Source of the DNA: Glandiceps talaboti
Taxonomy: Eukaryota; Hemichordata; Enteropneusta; Spengelidae
Length of the DNA: 64,000 nt
Assembly (NCBI RefSeq): GCF_964340395.1
Contig: NC_135557.1
Coordinates: forward strand, 564,501-628,500
Reading direction: 5' to 3'
Below, piece after piece: positions 54,826 through 63,511 of the stretch. Positions within the stretch are counted from its first letter, which is position 1, and every line of letters starts with the position of its first letter. The position numbers and the translations under genes are program-made. The notes beneath the pieces were generated by a model. That model saw nothing but the letters and a program-made list of their open reading frames with translations, was not told the origin of the DNA and made no database searches.

Positions 54826-56978
54826 TATTGTATTCCTTTTAAAACAAATATTTGGTCAGTTGTGCGTCTGTTTCTTCTAAAAAACCCTTGTATTTCACCA
54901 AGGATATCTTTAGATTCAATTAAATTTGATACTTCCTTTTCAATAATTTTATTGTAGAGTTTACCAACAACTGAACTAAGTGAGATCCCTCTGTAGTTAT
55001 TAAGATTTCTTGTGTCACCTTTTTTATGTAATGGGATAATTATATTTTTTCCCCAGTCTTTTGGTACAACTTCTAGTCTTGTGTATAAATTAAACATTGA
55101 TAGCAAAGAGTCAATGATAATATTCCCACCTCCCTTAATGATTCCATGTGTTAGTTCATCTGGACCAGGGGCCTTATTGTTCTGTAGATTTGAAACTAGA
55201 TCATAAACACTATCTCTTGTAATTGTTATTGAATCTAAATTATTAGCTGACTCTTCTTCAAATCTTATCACAGAATTTAACACTTCATTTTCAAATTCCT
55301 TTGCTTTTTCAGTGTAACTTTCATTTGGGTTGAAGTACTTCTTATGATTACTTTCACCTAGGTGTTGCCAATAATCAGCTACTACCTTCTTAACTTTATC
55401 TTTTTCTATTATCAAGTTTGATTCTTGGTCAAGAACTACAGTTGTATATGATCTTTGTTTTGTACCTCTTAATAATGACCAGTATTTCTTACTTGATTTC
55501 CCCCTAGATTTGGATATATCTATACACTGTTTAACTTTGGATTCAATTTGTTTCTGTCTAACAATGTTTTGTGCATTCTTCTTATCCTCCAAATATTTCT
55601 GCCATAATACTTGGCCTTCTTCATTGTTCATATCATTATTATTATCATGGACCCATTGTCTGTGTATTCTGTTTGATTTCTTTCTAGCATTGATTGCAGT
55701 TTTGATTTCTTTATCAAACCATGGTTTACATGAACTCCCAATGCTTTTTTTACCTATAACTTCATGGCATGTTTCAGTAACACTGGTTAGCCAATAATTC
55801 CAAATATGGTCACACGTATTTTGTTGATTTCTTTTGTTTAAAGCCAAACTGAGCATACCATCAAATGGTTCAAGTTTAAGGGCTAGATTTTCCTGAAAAC
55901 AATTCCAGTCTGTTTCATTGTTAACATCCCACTTCTGTGTATTATTGGGTTTTGTCTCTACCTTGTTGTCAGGGATTGTAATGGTACTGTACATCAAATT
56001 GTGGTCACTTCCAATGTCAAAGATCCTGTCCTCATCTATAAACAGTTCACTTATTTTATAACTGACATTGTCACTTGTTAACATATAGTCAATAACAGAT
56101 TGCTGAGTGTGTCTAGACCAAGTCCATGTTCCTATGCTAATGCTACTGTTATTTAGTAAATTTAAATCAAATTCGTCTATCATTGAAATCAATTTTTCAC
56201 CATTTTTGTTCAAAACTGAGTCCCCAGATCTGTCCTGTATTCTGCCATTAAAATCACCAAGAATTAGAAATTGATCATTAGATTCTATTAAGTTGATGAT
56301 ATTGCTGTGCAATTCATGGTATAATTCATCTACTTTATCTTGATCTGTATTTTCAGGGGGAACATATACTAATCCTAGACATAATGTTTGTCTTTCACCA
56401 ACCTTTATCTTAATCCATAGTCTTTCAAATTCATCATCATTAGATTTAAGTAAGTTTGAGTCAATAACCTGGATATTATTTTTTATGAGGAATCCAATTC
56501 CCCCACCACTTTTTTTGATACCTAGTTTACGATTTTTACCTATCCATTTATAATTCTTCAATTTTGGATTCTCATTGTTCTTCAGAAAAGTTTCAGTTCC
56601 ACCAAAAACATTGAATTTAAGTTCACTAAGTAGTTGGCCAAGTTCATATTGTTTTGATTTTAGGCCTCTAAAATTCATGTATCCAATTTTCAGACTATTT
56701 GTCATAGAAATTTTACATGTTTTTTTATTCCTTCTAACCTTATGTGATGTATTTTTGTGGTGATGACCTTGGTTTGATACACTTTGACTACGTACAGTAA
56801 TAGGTTTTACTACTGTACTTGGTACAAGCAATTCAGAGTCTATAGTTTGATTAACAGTTTCTAAACTTGTATTAGGAGTCTCAGAGTCATATGTCAGCAT
56901 ACATGAACAGTTTCTGCTAAAGTCACTTATTTCCATGTGTCCTATCTTCAATTCGGCACACTCTTCATGGCCAAGCAT
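54825..56978 (-). pseudogene. Retrotransposon ORF: AP endonuclease plus N-terminal part of reverse transcriptase
   Basis: 717 codons. Residues about 96-330 are an exonuclease-endonuclease-phosphatase type domain that nicks target DNA. Visible active-site motifs are N102 in MNFRG, E129 in GGTETF, Y205 in GLVYVPPE, D242 and N244 in LILGDFNGR, GTWTW at 283-287, D297 in SVIDYML, and S324-D325-H326. These look intact. Residues about 590-717 carry the early RT blocks: NNKAPGPDEL at 600-609, IIPLHKKGDTRNLNNYRGIS at 647-666 and RRTTDQIFVLKG at 704-715. The frame then stops where motif A (F-x-D-F-x-x-A-F-D) should follow, because the rest of the palm, including Y-x-D-D, is deleted. A TAA lies directly before the ATG. 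Residues 1-90 are unlike the endonuclease and may be linker. The endonuclease alone could in principle still be made; RT activity could not. Confidence 0.9.
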
Positions 56979-57010
56979 TTAGTAGACTTGAGTGTGATTC
57001 TTAGGGCATA

Positions 57011-57750
57011 TGTATTGACTATGTATTGACTTGTACAGTCATAGCATAGACTGTGTATTGACTTGTACAGTCATAGCATAGACTGTGTATTGACTTGTAT
57101 AGTCATAGCATAGACTGTGTATTGACTTGTATAGTCACAGCATAGACTGTGTATTGACTTGTATGGTCATAGCATAGACTGTGTATTGACTTGTACAGTC
57201 ATAGCATAGACTGTGTATTGACTTGTATAGTCACAGCATAGACTGTGTATTGATATGTATAGTCTTAGCATAGACTGTGTATTGACTTGTATAGTCTTAG
57301 CATAGACTGTGTATTGACTTGTATAGTGTTAGCATAGACTGTGTATTGACTTGTATAGTCTTAGCATAGACTGTGTATTGACTTGTATAATCATACCATA
57401 CACTGTGTATTGACTTGTATAATCATACCATACACTGTGTATTGACTTGTATAGTCTTAGCATAGACTGTGTATTGACTTGTACAGTCATACCATACACT
57501 GTGTATTGACTTGTATGGTCATAGCATAGACTGTGTATTGACTTGTATGGTCATAGCATAGACTGTGTATTGACTTACATAGTCCTAGTCTGGGCTGTGC
57601 ATGGACTTTTATAGTCATGATAGCTCAGACTGCATTGACTTGTATAGTCATAGCTTAGACCGTCTATTGACTTGTATAGTAATAGCATAGACTGTGTATT
57701 GACTTGTATAGTCATAGCTTAAACTACGTGTTGACTTGTATAGTCATAGT
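57011..57750. repeat. 32-bp satellite, right arm (about 23 units)
   Basis: Continuation of the array interrupted by the retrotransposon. Units here are nearly all TTGACTTG with a constant 32-bp length. Variants affect GTCATAG/GTCTTAG/GTGTTAG/GTCACAG and two to three units with ATCATACCATACACTG near 57,390-57,510. From about 57,575 units decay (AGTCCTAGTCTGGGCTG) up to the border with the 45-bp minisatellite. It has no coding potential. Confidence 0.95.
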
Positions 57751-57774
57751 GTAGACCATATTAAAAAGTAGGCA

Positions 57775-60640
57775 ATGTTAATTAGGGTATGATAGGGGTA
57801 TCCCCTCCCCAAGTATACAATGTTAATTAGGGTACGATAGGGGTACCCCCCCCCCTTATGTATACATTGTAATTACAGTACGATAGGAGTATCCCCCCCC
57901 CCAAGTATACAATGTTAATTCGACTACGATAGGGGTATCCCCCCCCACACTATGCATTCAATGTTAATTACAGTACGATAGGGGTATCCCCTCCCCAAGT
58001 ATGCAATATTAATTAGACTACGATAGGGGTATCCCCTCCCCAAGTATGCAATGATAATTAGGGTATAATAGGGGTATCCCCTCCCCTAAGTATGCAATGT
58101 TAATTAGGGTATAATAGGGGTATCCCCTCCCAAAGTATGTAATGTTAATAAGGGTATGATAGGGGTATCCCCTCCCAAAGTATGCAATGTTAATTAGGGT
58201 ATAATAGGTGTATCCCCTCCCAAAGTATGTAATGTTAATAAGGGTACGATAAGGGTATCCCCTCCCCAAGTATGCAATGATAATTAGGGTATGATAGGGG
58301 TATCCCCTCCCCTAAGTATGCAATGTTAATTAAGGTATGATAGGGGTATCACTTCCCAAAGTATTCAAAGTTAATTAGGGTTTGATAGAGGTATCCCCTC
58401 CTCAAGTATGCAATGTTAATTAGGGTACGATAGGGGTATCCCCTCCCCAAGTATGCAATGTTAATTAGGGTACGATAGGGGTATCCTCTCCCCAAGTATG
58501 CAGTGGTAATTGGGCCTGTGGTACGATAGGGGTATCCCCTCCCCAAGTATGCAGTGGTAAATTGGGCACGATAGGGGTATCCCCTCCCCTAAGTATGCAG
58601 TGGTAATTGGGGTAAGATAGGGGTATCCCCTCCCCAAGTATTCAAAGTTAATTAGGGTACGATAGAGGTATCCCCTCCCCAAATATGCAGTGGCAATTAG
58701 GGTATGATAGGGGTATCCCCTCCCCAAGTATTCAAAGTTAATTAGGGTACGATAGATGTATCCCCTAATCAAGTGTGCAATGTTAATTATGGTACGATAG
58801 GGGTATCCCCTCCAAGTAGAGATTGCTAATTAGGGTACGATAGGGGTATCCCCTCCCCAAGTATACAATGCTAATTAGGGTACGATAGGGGTATCCCCTC
58901 AAAGTAGACATTGTTAATTAGGGTATGATAGGGGTATCCCCCACCCCAAGTATGCAATATTAATTAGACTACGATAGGGGTATCCCCTCCCCAAGTATGC
59001 AATGATAATTAGGGTATAATAGGGGTATCCCCTCCCCTAAGTATGCAATGTTAATTAGGGTATTATAGGGGTATCCCCCACCCCAAGTATGCAATATTAA
59101 TTTGACTACGATAGGGGTATCCCCTCCCCAAGTATGCAATGATAATTAGGGTATAATAGGGGTATCCCCTCCCCTAAGTATGCAATGTTAATTAGGGTAT
59201 TATAGGGGTATCCCCTCCCAAAGTATGTAATGTTAATAAGGGTATGATAGGGGTATCCCCTCCCAAAGTATGCAATGTTAATTAGGGTATAATAGGTGTA
59301 TCCCCTCCCAAAGTATGTAATGTTAATAAGGGTACGATAAGGGTATCCCCTCCCCAAGTATGCAATGATAATTAGGGTATGATAGGGGTATCCCCTCCCC
59401 TAAGTATGCAATGTTAATTAAGGTATGATAGGGGTATCACTTCCCAAAGTATTCAAAGTTAATTAGGGTTTGATAGAGGTATCCCCTCCTCAAGTATGCA
59501 ATGTTAATTAGGGTACGATAGGGGTATCCCCTCCCCAAGTATGCAATGTTAATTAGGGTACGATAGGGGTATCCTCTCCCCAAGTATGCAGTGGTAATTG
59601 GGCCTGTGGTACGATAGGGGTATCCCCTCCCCAAGTATGCAGTGGTAAATTGGGCACGATAGGGGTATCCCCTCCCCTAAGTATGCAGTGGTAATTGGGG
59701 TAAGATAGGGGTATCCCCTCCCCAAGTATTCAAAGTTAATTAGGGTACGATAGAGGTATCCCCTCCCCAAATATGCAGTGGCAATTAGGGTATGATAGGG
59801 GTATCCCCTCCCCAAGTATTCAAAGTTAATTAGGGTACGATAGATGTATCCCCTAATCAAGTGTGCAATGTTAATTATGGTACGATAGGGGTATCCCCTC
59901 CCCAAGTATACAATGTTAATTAGGGGACGATAGGGGTATCCCCTCCCCAAGTATTCAAAGTTAATTAGGGTACAATAGGGGTATCCCCTCCCGAAGTATT
60001 CAAAGGTAATTAGGGTACGATAGGGGTATCCCCTCAAAGTAGAGATTGCTAATTAGGGTATGATAGGGATATCCCTCCCCAAGTCTGCAATGGTCATTAG
60101 GGTAAGATAGGTGTATCCCCTCCCCAAGTATGCAATGTTAATTAGGGTACGATAGGGGTATCCTCTCCAAGTAGAGATTGCTAATTAGGGTACGATAGGG
60201 GTATCCCCTCCCCAAGTATACAATGCTAATTAGGGTACGATAGGGGTATCCCCTCAAAGTAGACATTGTTAATTAGGGTATGATAGGGGTATCCCCCACC
60301 CCAAGTATTGAATGGTAATTAGGGTATGATAGGGGTAACCCCCCCCCCCCTAAGTATGCAATGTTAATTTGGGCACGATAGGGGTATCCTTCCCCAAGTA
60401 TGCAATGGTAATTAGGGTATGATAGGGGTATCCCCCTCCCCTAAGTATGCAATGTTTATTTGGGAACGATAGGGGTATCCCTCCCTAAGTATACAATGGT
60501 AATTAGGGTATGATAGGGGTATCCCCTCCCCAAGTATGCAATGTTAAATAGGGTTTGATAGGTAACCCCTCCCCAAGTATTAATGATAATTAGTGTACGA
60601 TAGGGGTACCCCCTCCCCAAGTAGGCAATATTAATTAATC
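57775..60640. repeat. 45-bp minisatellite (about 64 units)
   Basis: Tandem units of about 45 bp: GATAGGGGTATCCCCTCCCC, then AAGTATGCAATG, then TTAATTAGGGTAC. Unit length varies by a few bases, mainly in C runs (for example nine to ten C near 57,846 and 60,340). Each unit has a short inverted repeat, AGGGG-TAT-CCCCT, able to form a 5-bp stem with a 3-base loop. Because 45 is a multiple of three and the unit has no minus-strand stop in two frames, translations show artificial 15-residue repeats such as LGRGYPYRTLINIAY or LGEGIPLSYPNYHCI. The array lies inside the minus-strand gene's intron. Confidence 0.97.
57981..59880. repeat. 1,088-bp block duplication inside the 45-bp minisatellite
   Basis: Variant order in about 57,981-58,790 is repeated 1,088 bp later in about 59,069-59,880. 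Shared markers include GGGCCTGTGGTACG, CACTTCCCAAAG, CTAATCAAGTGTG and the GATAATTAGG units. Differences are few: GTATAATAGG against GTATTATAGG near 58,110 and 59,198. The interval between the copies (58,790-59,070) has other unit variants. This is a recent segmental duplication within the array. Confidence 0.9.
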
Positions 60641-60789
60641 GAGTTAAGCTGCCATTTTATGACACCGATAAGATAAGTACATAATTGTATTAAATACTAG
60701 TAAACATATTTGGTAAAGTAAACTCCCCTGCCCCACTCTCGTGAAACTGCAGTAAAACACCCCTAGGTGGTTAAATGACAAGTCCTTAC
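60641..60789 (-). other. Unique intron sequence next to the minisatellite
   Basis: This is the first part (in transcription order) of the 8-kb intron, from the GTAAGG donor to the edge of the 45-bp array. I see no exon, RNA or regulatory site in it. Confidence 0.55.
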
Positions 60790-60916
60790 TTTAACCAACT
60801 ACTGAGTACTACTTCAGGAACTAAGAAGAAACGTTCACTTTCATCACTGGTTTCAATATAGGATCTACAGATTCTGTCTCGTTGGGGCGTAGCCGTTGAT
60901 TTATGCATTCTTAGCA
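60790..60916 (-). CDS. Internal coding exon of unidentified spliced gene
   Basis: This 127-bp exon follows a strong acceptor, TTTGTTTACTGCAG at 60,917, and ends at the donor AAA|GTAAGG (60,789). Its first two bases, TG, complete a TTG codon begun by the T that ends the exon at 61,417, giving Leu. The frame is then open for 41 codons (LRMHKSTATPQRDRICRSYI, then ETSDESERFFLVPEVVLSSW) and leaves AA, completed by G in the next exon to give Lys. The other two frames contain stops within the first five codons, so the phase-matched frame is the only open one. The intron separating it from the previous exon is 500 bp with GTAAGT at its start. No protein family recognised. Confidence 0.82.
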
Positions 60917-61416
60917 CTGCAGTAAACAAACAAATACATGCACGTATATATAAAGACATGACTACAATATAATTAGAAGGAGTGTCACTGAATTATTACA
61001 ACAAAATACGTCACCATATCATTAAATCAGAATACGTCACCACTCATGTGACACAATGCAACGCAAAGGCAAAACAAGAGAGTGTTTTATGCTCAGCACG
61101 CTCTCACTTGGATACTAGCGTATCACTCTCTTTTTTAGTGTCACAAGTGGAGATAAAAGTCTGGAATGCACATCACCAGCTGAAATTCCCTTATTCCGTC
61201 ATCACTGTTTCCTGTCATCTGCTGTCATTGTTAGTGATTTAATATCAGGAGAACAAGCAATTGTTAGTTACCCAACCTGTACTGAATGTATAAACACTAA
61301 ACCTAAAATATGCCGGAAAGAAGGAAAGCTCTTCAAGGCATGTGATTAGTGACTGACCTATCACTTTGAGCAGAATGCCATGACCAAAACAACTTTTTTC
61401 CTGGCCTAAGACTTAC

Positions 61417-61602
61417 ATTGTAACTTTGGAACAGATGTCGTCTGGCCATCATCATACCCCATCGACTCTGCCAACCAATTCCAAGTATCAAGGGCTCGAA
61501 ACCAATTGTCATGCAATACTTTTGGCACCAATATAATCCTTTTCAGATTATCACCCTCTTCTTTGTCTGAATGTAAATCTCCATCTTCACTTTCTTCCAG
61601 TT
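61417..61602 (-). CDS. Coding exon of unidentified spliced gene (acidic, Trp-rich segment)
   Basis: This 186-bp exon of symmetrical phase (1-1) lies between the acceptor TTGTTTCATTACTCAAAAGCAG (ending 61,603) and a consensus donor CAAT|GTAAGT (61,416). It encodes about 61 residues: an acidic stretch LEESEDGDLHSDKEEGD, then KRIILVPKVLHDNWFRALDT and WNWLAESMGYDDG. The segment resembles a disordered acidic linker leading into a helical domain, but no motif identifies the family. LVP-x-VL recurs in the next exon (LVPEVVL), perhaps an internal repeat. The frame is also open upstream of the acceptor to 61,639, so a start there is possible; the pyrimidine tract and AG favour a spliced acceptor. Upstream exons are not found in the window. 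Confidence 0.75.
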
Positions 61603-62005
61603 CTGCTTTTGAGTAATGAAACAACAAATTATGGGTCATGAAATGTGGGTTACGAAACTACGAAATTGAACTTAATAAAATTAAATTAGCAAAGTTTTTA
61701 TTTCGCTGAATTATACAAGTGGCCAGTTTGTAAGCTGCACATGTCCCATGTGATATATTACATTTGTGCCTGGTTTGAATAATGTCGTAAACCACAACCG
61801 GCACTGTCCGAAACGTACCCACACAGACTTCATATTTCGTTGCATCAGCAGAAATTTGTGCGTTTGCTTGCAAGAGTGGGGTTGAATGAAATTGGATACG
61901 GCATGTCCAGAGGAATGCCCAGACAAACGCACGAACCTTACCAGTTCAGTTGTGCTAAAGAGGAATTGTTTTGAACTTCTAATATCACTTATTTCTGATG
62001 CCCAA
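61603..62005 (-). other. Probable intron upstream of the first visible exon
   Basis: Non-repetitive sequence between the acceptor at 61,603 and the microsatellite. Short open frames occur on the minus strand, but I found no exon that ends in phase 1 at a GT donor, which the exon at 61,417-61,602 would require. No RNA gene or element seen. Confidence 0.45.
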
Positions 62006-62013
62006 ATACACAC

Positions 62014-62070
<57 letters not shown>

Positions 62071-62155
62071 TACATACATACATACATACATACATACATA
62101 CATACATACATACATACATACATACACACATAAATACATACATACATACATACAT

Positions 62156-62239
<84 letters not shown>
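62006..62239. repeat. Compound microsatellite (CA)n - (CATA)n - (CA)n
   Basis: A (CA)n run with a CGCGCGCG island at about 62,020-62,027 is followed by (CATA)n from about 62,070 to 62,172, broken by ACACATAAATAC near 62,125, and then a second (CA)n run to 62,239. Long open frames on both strands here are only Thr-His, Tyr-Ile or Cys-Val repeats. Alternating purine-pyrimidine tracts with CG are classic Z-DNA formers. Confidence 0.98.
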
Positions 62240-62243
<4 letters not shown>

Positions 62244-62266
62244 TTAATATCATGAAATAGTTTTTA

Positions 62267-63511
62267 CCTCCCGTAAGGGTATGGGAGGTATTAAAAGGGG
62301 ATGTCTGTCTGTCCATGTGTGTGTCTGTGTCATTTTCTAAAAATCGGCTGGCTCAATTGTAATGAAATTTGGAATTTATACTCTATAGGGTAATGGCTAG
62401 ACCGGGTTAGGTTTTGAGCCAGATCTAGTGATGTTTAATTAGAGAAATATGCATATTAATGAAATCAACTAATTAAACAATATCTTAAAACTGCATACTT
62501 CAATTTCAATATAATTCAGTACATTCGTTAAACATAACAACATACATCTGTCCTATAAAATTTGTTGATGTACCTTACAGCGTTAACGAATAATTTGCAT
62601 AATTAAATATTTTTGGTAATTAGGCTATATCTTAAGAATGCATACATCATATTCAACATAATTTAGTACATACGTTAACCATAAGAAAACACATATGTCC
62701 TATCAAGTTTGTCGATGTACCTTACAGTGTTAATGAATAATTTGCATAATTAATGATTTTCGGTAATTAGGCTATATCTTAAGAATACATACTTCAATTT
62801 CAATATAATTCAGTGTACACGTTAACCATAACAGTCGCATATGTCCTGCAAAGCTTGTTGGTGTACCTTTCAGTGTTAATGAATAATTTGCATAATTAAT
62901 GATTCTTGGTAATTAGGCTATATCTTACGACTGCATACTTCAATTTCAATACAATTCAGTACATACATTAACCATAACAAATTGTGTATGTCCTATAGGG
63001 TTAGTTGATGTACCTTACAGTGTTAATAAAATAATTTGCATAATTAATAATTTCCGGTAGTTAGGCTATATCTTAAGACTGCATACTTGGATTTCAATAT
63101 AATTTAGTACATACGTTAACCATAACAAAGCGGATATGTCCTATAAAATATTTGATATAGCTTACCGTAAGTTTTAATGAAAAAATTGCATAATTAATGA
63201 TTTTAGGTAATTAAGTTATATATTAAAAATGCAAGCTTCAAATTTCGCATGATCTGGTACATATATCAACCATGACAACACGCACTTGTCCTATGAAGTT
63301 TGTTCCAACAACTTTTACCTTTAATGAGTATTTTGAATAATGAACGATATTCAGTAATTAAGCAGTATCATGCACTCTTCAAATTCCGTATAATTTGGCA
63401 TATACATTAACCTAAGAAAGCACGCTTGTCCAAAAACAAAGCCTGTTACCTTAGTTTTTTTAGTTTAATGAGTTATTTGCATGTTAATATTAGTGATTCC
63501 CTTACGAGAGG
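62267..63511. mobile_element. Candidate foldback/MITE-like element with internal subrepeats
   Basis: The left end CCTCCCGTAAGGG (62,267-62,279) and the right end CCCTTACGAGAGG (63,499-63,511) are inverted repeats matching at 12 of 13 bases. The left end also forms its own hairpin, CCTCCC with GGGAGG at 62,283-62,288. Between them are an 80-bp GTCTGT/TGTGTGTC-rich leader and about seven divergent tandem subrepeats. It has no coding capacity. I do not see a clear target-site duplication outside the ends, so the element's exact borders are uncertain. It could equally be a fragment of a larger non-autonomous element that carries a minisatellite. Confidence 0.5.
62440..63485. repeat. About 147-bp tandem subrepeats (about seven divergent copies)
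   Basis: The word ATTTGCATAATTAAT, or a near form, recurs at about 62,446, 62,594, 62,741, 62,887, 63,035, 63,184, 63,333 and 63,471. Each time it is followed by TTAGGCTATATCTTAAGA, TTCAATTTCAATATAATTCA, CGTTAACCATAACA, CATATGTCCTAT and TTGATGTACCTTACAGTG. Spacing is 146-149 bp. The last two copies are badly eroded. Divergence among copies is far higher than in the 34-bp array, so this repeat is old or not homogenised. Confidence 0.9.

Larger units (their letters stand above)
53449..57010 (-). mobile_element. Non-LTR (LINE-type) retrotransposon, defective, inserted in the 32-bp satellite
   Basis: A 3.56-kb element on the minus strand. In element order it has a very short 5' leader (about 32 bp), an APE-type endonuclease, the N-terminal part of a reverse transcriptase, a post-RT region, a C-terminal CCHC-type zinc motif, a 3' UTR of about 170 bp and an A-rich TAAA/AAATA tail (plus strand 53,449-53,475). 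TGTATT on both sides (53,443-53,448 and 57,011-57,016) is a possible target duplication, though the word also belongs to the satellite. The endonuclease order and CCHC tail fit the jockey/CR1/L2-like groups; I cannot name the clade. The catalytic RT core is missing and there is a frameshift, so it cannot move by itself. The short leader suggests 5' truncation, with any ORF1 lost. Confidence 0.93.
52726..60789 (-). other. Large repeat-filled intron (about 8.06 kb) of the minus-strand gene
   Basis: It begins GTAAGG after the exon at 60,790 and ends in a T-rich tract plus TTTTTTAG before the exon at 52,725. In transcription order it holds about 150 bp of unique DNA, the 45-bp minisatellite, the 32-bp satellite, the non-LTR retrotransposon (same strand as the gene), the rest of the 32-bp satellite and about 85 bp of unique DNA. 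No further exon is needed to keep phase, since AA|G joins directly. Repeats make up well over 90 percent of it. Confidence 0.72.

Noticed and set aside
58018-59357. The 1,088-bp block spacing equals one seen in the 34-bp array
   Set aside because: 1,088 is 32 x 34 in that array but not a whole number of 45-bp units here. The sequences are unrelated, so I take it as coincidence.
58018-60037. Minus-strand frames encoding GRGYPY-type 15-residue repeats
   Set aside because: They are a by-product of a 45-bp period lacking stops in two frames. The frame switches at small indels, and the Met starts fall within repeat units.
57775-60640. TTAGGG in most 45-bp units, hinting at telomeric repeats
   Set aside because: It occurs once per 45 bp within a different sequence and is never tandem; this is chance inclusion, not telomere.
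60982-61242. 86-codon plus-strand open frame
   Set aside because: It lies antisense within the 500-bp intron between two well-supported minus-strand exons and has no motif.
61658-61873. 71-codon minus-strand open frame upstream of the exon at 61,417
   Set aside because: It has no acceptor or donor consistent with the gene's phase and no recognisable protein; probably chance.
61930-62000. Possible further upstream exon with donor CTG|GTAAGG (minus strand)
   Set aside because: The only coding-like frame before this donor ends in phase 0, but the next exon needs phase 1. The phase-1 frame has a stop just before the donor.
61985-62260. Several long frames of Thr-His, Cys-Val or Tyr-Ile repeats
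   Set aside because: They are translations of the (CA)n/(CATA)n microsatellite.
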